A DNA stretch of 64,000 nucleotides from Flaveria trinervia (taxonomy: Eukaryota; Streptophyta; Magnoliopsida; Asterales; Asteraceae). The position numbers and the translations under genes were made by a program. The notes beneath the pieces are model-generated. The model ran no database searches. It was not told where the DNA came from and saw only the letters and a list, made by a program, of their open reading frames with translations. Numbering within the stretch: the stretch's first letter is position 1; the number at the start of each line of letters is the position of its first letter. Shown piece after piece: positions 49,901 through 61,500 of this stretch. Where the stretch lies: assembly GCA_025506515.1 (NCBI GenBank), contig CM046458.1:45445890-45509889 (forward strand). Reading direction: 5' to 3'.

Positions 49901-50289
49901 TGCAAGTGCTTCTTGAGGATGGTTGTAGCACTTAGGTCGCCTTCATACCCGTTATTTATGAAAGACATATCAGTGGTGCCTTTCGGGTATTCTTTTGGAT
50001 AGGTGCCATCATGCAAATTTAGGGTTGTGCGAATGATGTTGGGGGTGATGAGCACCTGTTTCTGGTTGACCAACGACTAGAGAGTGATTTGGCTCGCATT
50101 CTCACCAGTGGTGACAGAGACGTTGGTCCAGAACTAGGAATCAGGATATATGGTAGGATTCAGAAGAAAGGCTGTTCGGTATGGGGAATCCACCATAAGA
50201 TCAATGGCAGTGTCAAACTTGTTCCAGAAGGCTGATTTCGAAAGGTAGGCAACACAGTTGTGTCGGGGTTTGAGTTGCATGGTCGCCAT
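46927..50289 (-). pseudogene. ORF3 of Copia-C, large protein of unknown function
   Basis: It starts at the ATG at 50289 (MATMQLKPRHNCVAYLSKS) and ends at 46927 after SYRLIHGN. Pieces in order: 49870-50289 (with a stop after TIYPDS), 49550-49876 (SSWDQMSSRWQQVLYSILER), a Ser/Pro/Thr-rich middle, 48437-48748, a Lys/Glu-rich basic run (48289-48513), 47809-48204 (RLEIMIRFIAKYLGRSLIEIK), an acidic run (EDEEEDDDEDF), 47091-47693 and 46927-47139. The match to Copia-A over the whole length, with divergence, indicates past selection on the protein. I recognise no catalytic domain. Acidic and basic tracts with long helical stretches would suit a nuclear or chromatin role, but this is only a guess. Confidence 0.78.
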
Positions 50290-50873
50290 TGTTGAGAGAG
50301 AGAAGGTTTGAAAACAGCTAATGAAACGTTTGGCTATAAGTATAGGTATTTATAGGTAAGAAAAAGGCTGAAAAGAAAACGACTGAAAGTATTGGTATTA
50401 TCAGCAGTTGTATAAAAACAACTGAAGACTTGGTTTTAACTATCAGACGTTTGAAAACAACTGAAGACTTGGTTTTAGTCATCAGTAGTTGTGAAACTAC
50501 TAAAAACCTTGGTTTTGTCTTCAGGTGTTGTAAACAACTAAGGACTTGGTGTTAGTCATCAGTAGTTGTGAAACTACTGAAGATATGGTTTTGTCATCAG
50601 CTATTTAAGGTGAACCAGCTGTTTATGGAAACAACTGAAGAGAAAATTCTCATCAGTAGTTTTTTTCAATTCTTAGCTTTTTAGCTGTTTCATACTATCC
50701 TCAACACTTACTCATCAGTCTTTTTAGCTATTTTCAGTTGTTTCATAGGACATCAGTACTTATCTGTTTTTACTGACATCAGTAGTTGTAACTACATCAG
50801 TAGTTTGTAACAGAATCAGTACATATTTGTGACATGTTTACTAATGATCATCAGTACTTGTTTACTAAGATCA
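50290..50873 (-). repeat. pol-ORF3 spacer of Copia-C with hairpin repeat units
   Basis: Between about 50396 and 50610 it has the same roughly 60-base units as Copia-A: CATCAGTAGTTGTG, then AAACTACTGAAGA and a TGGTTTT tail. Dispersed CATCAGTA[C/G]TTGT cores run on to the pol stop. Confidence 0.75.
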
Positions 50874-53800
50874 TCAGTAGTTGTCACTTATTCTAGCTAC
50901 AGCATACCAAGCCTTAACACAAGGTTTTGGAAAGGTGAACTATCCAAAGGCTTAGTAAATATATCTGCAAGCTCATCAGCACTAGGCACAAACTTTGGAT
51001 CAATCAGACCTTTTTTAAAACAATCCCTAATAAAATGGTGTCTGCTCTATATGTTTGGTCCTAGAGTGCTGGACTGGATTCTTGACAATGCACAGAGCTG
51101 AAGCACTATCCATTAATAATGGAGTCTTAGTCTCTGTAATGCCATAATCCAATAATTGGTTCTGAAGCCAGAGTACCTGAGATGTACAACTTGCAGCAGC
51201 AATGTACTCGGCTTCAGCAGTGGATGTAGCAACAGATGTTTGTTTCTTACTCTGCCAAGAAATCAAACAGTTGCCTAGGAATTGACATCCACCAGAAGTT
51301 GACTTTCTGGTTAACTTACACCCTGCATAGTCACTATCAGAAAAAGCAACTAATTTGCAAGAGTGTCCAGTGGAATACCAAAGACCTAGAGATTGTGTAC
51401 CTTGCAGATATCTAAAGATCCTCTTGACTGTAATCAAATGAGATTCTTTAGGAGCAGCCTGAAATCTAGCACAAACACAAGTTGCAAACATGATATCTGG
51501 TCTAGAAGCTGTTAAGTACATCAAGGACCCAATCATACATCTGTAAAGCGTTTCATCAACACTTTACCTTTCTGATCTGCATCCAGTTGTGTGGTGTTGC
51601 ACATGGGAGTAGAACAGGGCTTACAATTTGTAAATCAAACTTATTCAAAAGATCTTTTGTATATTTTGACTGATGAATAAAGTTCCATCAGCCTTTTGTT
51701 TGATTTGCAAGTCTAGAAAGAACTGTAATTCTCCCATTGCACTCATTTCAAACTTCTGTTTCATTAACTTGTAAAATCATCACACAACTGGGGATCAAAG
51801 GATGCAAAAATTATATCATCAACATAAATTTGAACAAGTAGCTTATGCTGATCCACTTTCTTAATAAACAAAGTTTTATCAATGGACCTCTAGTGAAATT
51901 ATTTTTAGAAGAAAATTTGAAAGTGTTTCATACTAGGCTCTAGGAGCTTGCTTCAACCCATAAAGAGCCTTATCAAGTTTATACACCCAATCAGGATGTT
52001 TATTGTCCTCAAAACCTGGTGGTTGACACACATAAACCTCTTCTTTTATTTTACCATAAAAATGCACTTTTGACATCCATTTGAAAAACTTTAAGATTGT
52101 GGAATGCAGCATCGGCTAAGAACAATCTAATTGCCTCTAGTCTGGCTACAGGGGCAAAGGTTTCATCATAATCAATACCTTCTTCTTTGAAAACCCTTGT
52201 ACAACCAGTCTAGCCTTGTTCTTGACAATAAGCCCATTTTCATCAGTTTTATTCCTAAACACCCATTTAGTGCTTATTCCACACTTACTTGGGGTAGAGG
52301 AACCAGTTCCCACACTTGCTGCTTTTTGAACTGAAGTAGCTCAAGTGCATGGCTTCAACCCATCCATTGTCTCTCAAAGCAACATGATAGTTCTTTGGCT
52401 CTAGCTGACTTATGAAGAGAGCATAGAAGCAGAAGTTGGACAATTAACTTCTGGTTGAGACTCCAGCATTGATATCACCAATTATTTGAGACATGGGGTG
52501 ATTCTTCAGCTCTTGGTACACTATAAGATCAGTGCAAGTGTTTGTAGCTGGTTCAGCAGCAACGGATGTTGATCCAGACTCTTGAAACCAAGTATGAGAT
52601 GGCAAGTTAAATGATGTAGAGGAGTCAGAAATCTCATCAGCATTTGTTGTGGATGGAGCTGCTCAGGCTACAGGAACATCAAGTTTAGCAGACTCAGGCA
52701 GTTGATCACTAAACTTGAAAAGGTGAGTACTGATATCATCATCATCTTCAGTACCACCAGGTGGAAGACGTGCTGCAGAAGATGATTTGTCCACATGATC
52801 TGCAACAGCTGGAGGTTGATAAGGAACATATTGCAGTATGTCCAGATCAAACAACTCCACAGGGTTTTGTGGAATTTTATCCTTAGGAGATTCATTGAAT
52901 TTCACATGCAAGGTTTCTTCAACTATCTTTGATCTGCAGTTGAAGACCATGTAAGCCTTGCATGTGGATGAATAACCTACAAAATACCCTGCATCCACCT
53001 TAGGATCAAATTTGTGGAGTTGATCCTTTGTGTTGAGAATAAAACAAGGACAGCCAAAGGCTTTGAAGAAAGAAATTAGAGGAGCCAAATGATGTAGAAC
53101 TTCATATGGAGTCTTCATCAACCTGTTATGTACTAGAACTCTATTCTGCACATAGCAAGCTGTGTTGACAGCTTCAGCCCAAATGGTCAATGGCAAACCA
53201 GAGTCGGCCAACATAGACCTTGCAGCTTCAATTAGGGTCCTGTTCTTTCTCTCCACTACTCTATTTTGTTCTGGAGTCCTTGGGATGCTAAACTGCCTCT
53301 TGATTCCTTTTGATAGATAAAAATCATCAAGTGTATGGTTTCTGAATTCAGTTCCATTATCACTTCTTATACACTTGACTGATAGGGAATACTGCTTCTC
53401 AACATACAACACAAAGTTTATAATCTTCTGAGCAACCTCATCCTTTGAATGCAAGAAGAAAGTCCATACAATCTGGAGTAATCATCCACAATTACGAGAC
53501 AGTATTTCTTCTTTGCCATGCTCATCACTCTCACAGGACCAATAGATCCATGTGCAGTAACTGCAAGCAGGCAGTGGACTTAGGTTCTTCAATAGGAGGA
53601 AATGAAACTTTGTGTTTTTTCCTTTCAAACAAGCAGTGCAGGTTTCATCACAGTGGAACTCCTTTATTGGTAGACCTCTCACTAAACCATTATGGATCAG
53701 CTGATTCATGTTTTTGAGATTAACATGACCCAGCCTTCTATGCCACAGTTTAGATTCCTAGAAGAGGCTTTGGAGAACAGGCAAGGATGAACCTTCAAAT

Positions 53801-54205
53801 CAATCTTCTTTGACAAATCCAAGGCATACACTCTTCCAATCCTATTGGCCTTCAGGAGAGTATGTTCATCCAATACCTTGTCAATCAGCCTCAGAACTTG
53901 GGAAGACAGAATCCTGCAGTTCTGGCTTGTAAAAAGTGCAACATGCCTTTTATCACACATCTGACTGACACTCAGCAGATTATACTTGAAATTCTCCACA
54001 TGATTAACATCATCAAACCTGATTTGTCCACTAGACACATATCCTTTCCGATGATGTAACCCTTAGCATCATTACCAAATAAAACAAATCCCTTCTTTCC
54101 TTGAGAGTAGTCATTAAAAAGAGAACTGCTCCCAGTCATATGCATAGATCCTCCACTGTCTACATACCAGATGCTCCTTTGGCATGCTGAAGAACCCTGC
54201 ATTCA
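50874..54205 (-). pseudogene. pol: Copia-C pol: protease, integrase, reverse transcriptase, RNase H (frameshifted)
   Basis: The protease box YVDSGGSMHMTG is at about 54130-54165. GAG-pre-integrase is at 53482-54038 in pieces (HCDETCTACLKGK). The integrase at 52663-53454 is the longest open copia piece here, with SDNGTEF and EQNRVVERKNRTL boxes. The usual NGVVER reads NRVVER. Reverse transcriptase at 51540-52330 is broken by several frameshifts but keeps a YVDDIIFAS box near 51790-51830. RNase H at 51027-51536 has TAEAEYIAAASCTSQ. The stop (TGA) is at 50874-50876. Confidence 0.88.
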
Positions 54206-57068
54206 TCATAAAGAACTAGTTAGGTTTTGAGACCCAAACCTTTTTGGTTTTGGGTCTGTTTTCATCATAGATTTAACCATAACTTGTTTCTTATGATTAA
54301 CAGCTGATGAAGAAGGAGATGGTGCTGAAATGGATTCCTTGTATTTGGGCTTGGAATGCCTTTTCAGTGGTTTGATCACAGGTGCATCTAGTTGGTTAAC
54401 TCTCCCCAACAAATGCTAAACCATCATAACAAGTTGTGTCTGATTTGTAGCCAAAGCTTTCAGCTATTGTGACATATCAGTACTTGTGTTTGATGAGTTC
54501 CTGTGACCCACCATTTCCTCCTTAAAGATCACAGACTTAGTCTGATGTTTATCATGAGTAGCACTATCAGCTGTTTTATGATAAACCTTATCCTTCTTTT
54601 TGGATTTGATGAAGGCTTGGTTTATCACAATGGGATAACTGTGGTACAAACTTGGTCTCAAACTCATTTTTCATTTCATCCATCTGAATTTTAATGAGCT
54701 TATCTCTGTGAGTTTGGAACCCTTTCTGTACCAACATTCATCAGAAAGATGATTGAATTTACCACATATTTCACATGGCTTATTCTTCATCTTGGATTGA
54801 TCAACTGCTGATGTGGAAACTACTAAAGGTGTGCTCTTCAGTACTTTCCTCCTTTCAATACTTTTGCTTAGTACAGAAGGATCTGTAACAACTGAAGACT
54901 TGTTCTTCAGCTGTTCTCTATCAGCGGTTGTTAATCCTTTTATTTCAGCTGATTTGAAATACTTTTCAGTTGTTGTAACTTGCCCTTCAGTACTTGAGGT
55001 ACTTTGAGGGACAACATCTAAAGTACTCAGCCTCATGTGCTTATCAGTAGTTAACCCATCAGCCAATTGATTTGCTGAGGTATCAACACTAATTTCATCT
55101 TGTGATTTTGGTGATCACTTGAGGATGATGCACATGATGATGTGATTTGGAAATTACTTTCACCTTCAGATTTTACTATTGGTTTTGGAGTAAAATCTAT
55201 AGGTGGTGCAATGTGGTTGTAACCTATTCCAAACTTCACATTCGAAGCAGATTGCTTGCTGAGCAGCATTTCAAATCCCTTGCAGGATGATACCCAGCGG
55301 TCACACTCAACTTGGGTAACTGCAAGTTTTTCTTTGAGATCTCTATGGTTCTCAAGATGACCTCTAGCTTAGCCTTTTCATCATTTAAACATTTAAGCTT
55401 ATAAATCTCATCATCTTTATCCTTAAGGACAGACTCATACTCAGCTTTTCTTTTGGAAATAGTTTGCTCAAGCTCTAGATTTTGATGAAGTAAAGCTACA
55501 TTTGCCTCTCTAATAGAGATAAATGCAGCTATGCAAGATTCAGAACATAGCTTGGCCTTTGCCTCAGAGGATACCTGGGTTACCTGTGAAGAAGATGCAT
55601 TGGAGCATGAACTCTCAGTAGACTCCAGGGCCATGAGAGCAAGATTCCCAAAAGGATGTTCACCACCTTTGCCTCAGAGATACCTGGGTTGCCTGAGAGA
55701 TCATCTGGTAAACTGCTCCAGTCAACAACACCAGGGGTGAAGAAGCTGTGATGAGGTTGTGATTGAGATGATTGAGATGGTAGAGGCTCAGGTAATGCTT
55801 GAGGTTGTGGTGCAATTCAAACTTGAACTGGATTTGGCTGTGGCATGTAAAAGCAGGGATATGGATATGCATTGGACCCTGAGGGACAAAATATACAGGA
55901 TGTTGTGACTGATGACAAGAACTAGCAGGATGTTGCCCTCTGTTTTATGGACTATTACTTGGAAATTCACAAAGGGTGCAGAGGAGTTAGATCCAGTTGA
56001 TCTACACTCTTTTGCAAAGTGCCCAAGCCTGTGGCATTTGTGACACCTCAACTTACTCTTGTCAAAACCAACTTTGGTTTTGCCAGAGAGTCCTGGAAAG
56101 TTCCTACCAGTTCTCTTGTAGAATTTTTGAGATATGATATTAATCAAGGCCATTTGGCTTAGAATATCCATCTCTTCTAAATCATCATCAGCTATACCTT
56201 TCAAATCATCCATGATGAAGCACAAATTTTCACTATTACAGCCTGACTGACTATCAACACTAACAAATGCATGATTGGAACTGTTAAAGAGAAATCTCTA
56301 TGCTCATCATAATTGCTTTCTGATGCAGCATATTCTGACTCATGACCAACCAAGGCAGCGTTCCCTGGTACAAAGTCATCAGTGAGCTTTCCTGATGATG
56401 ACAGTTTCCTTTTCTGCTCTATCTCTCTTTCAAATGTAAGCAGTTTCCCATGGAGTTGGGTGAGAGATAGGCTATTCAGATTTGCACTGGAGCGTAGGAC
56501 AATGGTGTATGTGTCCCATCTCTCAGGCAGTGATCTGAGGAATCTGTTGTTCATCTGGCTATTAGTGTATTCATGTTTGACCATTTTCAGCTCAAAGATC
56601 AAACAAGAAAAATGCTCAAACTGTTGAGTCAGTGTCTCACCTTCCTATGAGAGAATGTCTCATATTGTTGGGCAAGGATTTCTCTGTTGTTTGCTAAGAC
56701 CTCATCTGTTCCACCAAATTGTTCCTTCAATGCATTCCAGAGGTCATGAGCAGTTTCATGATGCATAAGCCCAGAATAGATTTCATTAGGCAAAGCCATC
56801 GCCAGAATACCATGCGCTTTAGCATCAATTTCAAACAGTTTTTGATCCTCATCTGAGTATTGTTCCTTCTTCTTCGGAACCATTGGTTGGTTTCCGGATT
56901 GTTCACCACAGGCTTGTGTGGACCATGTACCACAGATGTCCAACAGCCTGAACTGTTAACAGACAGGTGATGAAGCATTCTTCGTTGCCATATGTTATAC
57001 TCAGTCCTAACCAGCATCGGAGGCTTGGTTGAGGAACCGGTATTGTGAGGGTCATTAAGAGTAGTCAT
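54206..57068 (-). pseudogene. gag: Copia-C gag with two CCHC knuckles (frameshifted)
   Basis: The ATG at 57068 gives MTTLNDPHNTGSSTKPPMLV. The capsid-type region is at 56200-56943 (MALPNEIYSGLMHHETAHDLW). A knuckle, CHKCHRLGHFAKEC, is near 56010-56060. A coiled-coil region at 55236-55634 is followed by a second knuckle, CEICGKFNHLSDEC, near 54735-54790. The segment 54790-55050 carries several CTTCAG-NNN-TTG motifs inside the coding sequence. Confidence 0.85.
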
Positions 57069-57256
57069 TCTCAGATTCAACCAAATTCAATTAAGTTTTA
57101 ACTGATTCAGTGCAAAACACAACAAACTCAATATGAACCAAGAGAACTCAAAGTAAAAAACGAAAGCAGTAGAAATTCAACGATTGATAACCAATTCTCG
57201 CAAATATGCTAATTCAATCAAACTTAGATATTGAAATAGCATTTCAGTGATCAATT

Positions 57257-57671
57257 ACTGAAACTAAAGTTGATAACTTTAGCTGTTGTTGATAACTTAC
57301 AAAACATCTGAAAAGTAAATTACAAGTACTGAAAGGAAACCATCACAACTACTGAAGTTGATAACTTCAGCTGTTGTCAACTACTAATCACTTTGGTCTT
57401 CATTCTTTGTCTTCAGTCATTGTTCTTCAGACTTTGTTCTTCAGACTTTTACTTTTAGACTTTGTCTTTAGCTGAAAGCTTCAGACTTTGTCTTCAGTTC
57501 TTTACTTTCAGACTTTGTCTTCAGTAGTAGTCTTTAGTTCTTGTCTTCAGACTTTGTCTTCAGACCTTGTAATCAGCTGATGTCTTCAGTTGTTGTGATC
57601 TTCTTCAGCAGTTGTAATGTCTGTGGGACTTAGAGGTTTTTCTGATCAGGCTCATTGGTCCTTTTGGTCCA
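57257..57671 (-). repeat. 5' LTR remnant of Copia-C
   Basis: The U3 part (from about 57300, where CTGAAAAGTAAATTACAAG matches 46323 onward) is kept to TTTTGGTCC at the right end. The part with TATA box, R, U5 and the PBS is absent: gag leader sequence similar to 18750-18775 runs directly into LTR sequence near 57260. The right end passes straight into G2 RT. Confidence 0.75.
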
Positions 57672-58286
57672 GGAGTGCCACCTAACCAAGAGATTAAGTT
57701 TCAGATTGATCTGATATTGGGTGCCCAACCTGTTGCCAAGGCATCGTATCGGTTGGATCAAATGGAGATGAAAGAGTTGATGGAGCAGTAGAAAGAGCTG
57801 CTTGATAAGGGGTTCATTTGACTAAGTATCTCTCCTTAGGGGTGCTCCGGTCCTGTTTGTGAAGAAGAAAGAATAGTATAAGGATGTGCATTGACTACCG
57901 CGAGCTGAACAAGTTGACGGTGAAGAACCGATACCCCTTACCGAGAATAGACGATTTGTTTGATCAGCTTCAAGTGCTAGTTGGTTCTCAAGATAGACCT
58001 TCGATCTGGTTACCATCAGTTGAAGGTGAAGGAGCAGGGTATTCCCAAAACAGCTTTACGCACGTGCTACGGTCACTACGATTTCTTGTCATGTCTTTTG
58101 GTTTGACCAATGCACCAGCTGCTTTTATTGATCTGATGAACCGTGGTGTCAGCCTATGTTAGACAAATCAGTGATTGTGTTTATTGATGATCAACTGATT
58201 TATTTCAAGAGCGAGATTGAGCATGCCGACCACATTCGGGAGGTTTGGAGACGTTGAGAAAGGAGAAGCTGTATGCCAAGTTCTCC
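57672..58286 (+). pseudogene. pol: G2 reverse transcriptase fragment
   Basis: It continues the G2 reading beyond Copia-C at GGAGTGCCACC. CIDYRELNKLTVKNRYPLPR is at 57884-57950 and MSFGLTNAPAAF at 58088-58123. The catalytic box near 58170-58190 reads FIDDQL. Several stops are seen (for example at 57788-57790). It ends at TTCTCCAAG, where the sequence jumps into mid-LTR, so the end of RT, RNase H, integrase and chromodomain are gone. Confidence 0.82.
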
Positions 58287-58720
58287 AAGATGTAAAGATG
58301 AATGAACGATTGAAGAAGATAATAATGATATTATCTATATGTACGTATGTTGTTTGATCACATGAAAGTAAAGGACGGTTTTAACGAAAGAAAAGTATGT
58401 GTTATTTTACTAAATTAGAACTCACTCAGTAACTCTGACTTTGATATGTTTCTAGTTGGCAGGTAATTATTGCTGAGGATGGCACGAGGTGGCTACTCAG
58501 CTCTTTTGGATGGCATTCTTTTGTTAATGTTTTTGCATTGTAATGTGAACGCATGATGTTTTGAAATGAACACTTGTATTAACTTGTAAAAGCATTTGTA
58601 ATGATATGAAAAGTTATTTTTATGTTTCTACTGCAACATTTTATGAATTATTAAATCTAAGTCCTATGTTTTATGTGCAATGATTTATCAGCTGTAAGCA
58701 TCCCGGGAATGGGCCTTACA
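58287..58720 (+). repeat. LTR 3 remnant (3' LTR end of G2)
   Basis: From GATGTAAAGATGAATGAACG onward it follows LTR 2 from 43342 to its end, closing with GGGCCTTACA and then CTTGA. The first roughly 1.5 kb of the LTR is missing. Confidence 0.88.
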
Positions 58721-58725
58721 CTTGA
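58721..58725. other. Target-site duplication CTTGA, right of the Tekay composite
   Basis: Exact copy of 34919-34923, immediately after the LTR 3 end. Confidence 0.88.
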
Positions 58726-59520
58726 TGTATCCATTTTTTTAGAGAAATGTAGAAAGTGTCTTACACCATTTCCTTGGTGCTTGATGAAGACCATAAAAGG
58801 CTTTATCAAGTTTGCAATGATCTGGATATTTGGAATCTTAAAAACCTGGTGGTTGGCAAATATAAACTTCTTTATCAATCTCACCATAGAGGAATGTACT
58901 CTTGACATCCATCTAAAACAACTTGAAGTATTTGGAGTCAGCAAATGCTAGAAAATTTCTTATTTCTTCAAACATGGCCACAAGAGCAAAAACTTCATTG
59001 TAATCAATCCCTTCTTGTTTATACCCTCGTACCACACATCTGGCTTTGTTCTTGATAACAATGCCTATTTCATCTATCTTGTTTTTAAAACTCATTTGGT
59101 CCCTATTGTAATGTTCCCCTTTGTAAGTGCGCATAGTTTTCGAACCTTCTGCCATACGAATTGGAGAAGCTCTTCTTGCATTTCTTCTACCCAACTTTTA
59201 CATCTTGAAGTATCATTAACTTGTTTTTGCTCTAGTCAAAAGGAAGCATACGAAGAAAAAATGTTTGTTTCATTCACCCTACTTCTTGTCTTGACATCCA
59301 CTTCTACATCGCCAATGACATTTTCAACCAGATGCTTTTTATGAATTCTTGTCTTGGTATTACTTTGAGTTGTTGAGAATATCCAAATTGGAGAAGTTTG
59401 CTTCAGGAAGTTTGGCAAATGGATTTCCTGGTTCATCTACTGGAATGACTTTATCTTCGGTACTTGTCCAGCTTGGATCAGTTTCAGAGTGTTGTTTAGT
59501 ACAATGATGATCATGAGACT
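58726..59520 (-). pseudogene. pol: Copia-D, start of reverse transcriptase (fragment)
   Basis: On the minus strand it holds the pre-RT linker (HKKHLVENVIGDVEVDVKTR, 59236-59436) and the RT start (CVVRGYKQEGIDYNEVFA, 58913-59194). The piece up to NGYIK at the Tekay junction follows. It continues in frame at 34918 once the Tekay insert is removed. The upstream end is cut at 59520 by G3, so gag and integrase would be sought to the right of G3, outside the window. Confidence 0.8.
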
Positions 59521-61484
59521 TATAACACCCGGTTATTCTTTTAAAAGAAGAATAAGAAATAAAGAATAAAAGTGGGAAATGTAATTTAACCCAAGTTGAG
59601 GGCTTAAAAGAGTCAAAAGGACAGAAGTACAAAAAGTTGGTGTAAAGGTGGGCATGGCCGCCCACCCTCACTTCCCATTACCTTTTTCATTCGGTTAGAG
59701 AGAGAGAGAAAGAGCAGAAAAACTTTAGGTTTGAAGAAGAAGAAGAAGAAGAGGCTGAATTCAAGGTAAGAATTCAAGGTTTTTAAGTGTTTATGATGGG
59801 TTTTGTCTCGGTTATGTGCTTATGTGCTTGTGTGTGTTCGTGTGTGTGTGTTTGGTGGGTTTTTAGGTGTTTGAACTCATTTGCATATGGGTTAGAAGGA
59901 AGATACACCCAAAGCTGCACCAGGTGAGTTTCTAGACCCCGGATTTATTTGTTTTAAACTCTTCTTGGAGCTAAAAATGTATTCAAACAATTTTACAATG
60001 TTTATGTATGTATACCTGTATGTATTATGCTTGTTTGATGATGATCCTTAGGTGTCATTATGTTGTTCATGCTTAGAATGACCTTGGTCAGCTTCGAACC
60101 AATATGCTTGATGTTTGGGTTTGAAAATATCCTAGGAACATGTTGAGCAGAAGGTTCATGCGCCTAAATACGGCTCATGCGCCTGGAAATGCCTTAGAAA
60201 TGCTTAAGTGTAACTCATGCGCCTGAATAGTACCCTCATGCCCCTAGAATATTAGTCGGACGACTAAGTGTACGGCCATGCGCCCCAATAGTGTCTATGC
60301 GTCCGAATAGCCCATGCGCCTAAGTATCCATACACCCAAATAGCCCATGCAACTAAGTATCCATGCATCCGAATGGACCATACACCCGAATAGTATCCAT
60401 GCGCCTGAATGGTTCATGCACCTAAGTGTTAAAGCAGTTAAGTGTTGGCTGATGTGCCTGCATAGTGATGAAACACCCAAACAGGGCTCATGCACCCAAA
60501 TAGTGTTGGTGCGCCTAAACACTTAGAATTTATTATGAAATTTTTGGGAGTCTGTGCTTTTAAGGTTTTGACTGAGTTTGAGTAAGGCCTATTAATGCTT
60601 GTTCCATGCATTATTATGATTGCTTCATGATTGTTTGATATTATTATTATTGCTTTTGGTGTGTGACTTTATGTGGTGTGTTTATTATCGTACCGTAAAT
60701 TATTACTAATAATAAAGTGAAAGAGCAATGAAGAAGGGAAGTGGAACTAAATTAAAATGTTAACAACTCTTGCAAGCACATAGGAGGCGCATAACCATGT
60801 TGTCGTTAGCTCAACGATGATGTGGGTTAGCTACCATATCTTGCACACAGGGCCAGTCAATTGAGATTGGCGGACCTTTGCAGCGTACCCTAGGTGACTG
60901 GGCCAGCCTTTTGTATAGTATTTAGAGCCCTTTGAGGGAACAGAGGGCCAACACCATTTCCCCCGCGCACATAGTTTAAGGTATTGGTCATTGGTCCACA
61001 TAGATAGTGAATGATAAAGATAAAAGAGTAACAAATGAACAAGGCGTATAGTAAAGAGAAGAAGCATTATCTGATTGTATAGTTAATGCATGCTCACATA
61101 TAAAGAGATGTAATTTCATAAAAAGAGTATTTTCATATATATACCTTATAGAAAATATTTTATTACTTTTAAAACTAGAACTCACTCAGCAACGCTGACT
61201 TTTATACATTTTCAGTTGGCAGGTAATCATTGCTGAGGATGGCACGAGGGTGAAGCTACTTGGCAGGGAAAGACTGACATCTATTCATACTTATGATTGC
61301 TGTTGTTTTGTAATGCAATTAAACAATTCTTTTTATTCCATTAAACAATAGTGTATTGCTCAACACCAATATTTTTAATGAATGGCTTTTGTTAAAACTA
61401 CTCCGCTGCTCAAACTTGTAAATTTATAATGTATTTAATGTTGTGAACGACCAACTGTGAGGTCTCCGGGAACGGGGCCTTACA
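59521..61484 (+). repeat. 5' LTR of G3
   Basis: It starts TATAACACCCGGTTATT (TG changed to TA) and ends GAACGGGGCCTTACA. A GAAGAA run is at 59735-59750, a GT-rich stretch at 59825-59855, and the CATGCGCC array at 60150-60520. Confidence 0.85.
60150..60520. repeat. CATGCGCC[T/C][A/G]AATAG array in G3 LTR
   Basis: About 18 degenerate copies of a 14-22 base unit with core CATGC[G/A]CC. It occupies the place held by the CGCA array in the G1 LTR, but the motif is different. Confidence 0.75.
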
Positions 61485-61487
61485 AGT

Positions 61488-61500
61488 TGGTATGAGAGCA
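61488..61500 (+). other. Primer-binding site of G3 (degenerate)
   Basis: TGGTATGAGAGCA: the initiator-tRNA-Met site with one internal C-to-G change and a changed last base. Confidence 0.75.

Larger units (their letters stand above)
45956..57671 (-). mobile_element. Copia-C, Copia-A family element inserted in G2
   Basis: A minus-strand element with the same order as Copia-A: 3' LTR, polypurine tract, ORF3, spacer, pol, gag and a 5' LTR remnant. Proteins and motifs are colinear with Copia-A but clearly diverged. The PBS and the inner part of the 5' LTR are deleted, and the outermost bases of that LTR with one target duplication are also gone. Confidence 0.9.
34924..58720 (+). mobile_element. 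Tekay tandem composite G1/G2: LTR-internal-LTR-internal-LTR
   Basis: Three LTRs of one family (34924-36867, 41851-43773, and a remnant at 58287-58720) enclose two internal regions in the same orientation. One pair of CTTGA duplications sits only at the outer ends, and both the first and second LTR are followed by a PBS. G1 has gag to chromodomain. G2 has gag, protease and part of RT, is split by Copia-C, and has lost the rest of pol and most of its 3' LTR. This is the arrangement expected of two copies sharing a middle LTR after unequal LTR recombination. Confidence 0.88.

Noticed and set aside
46927..50289. ORF3 as retroviral envelope gene
   Set aside because: Position fits, but no signal peptide, membrane segment or cleavage site is visible in any of the pieces.
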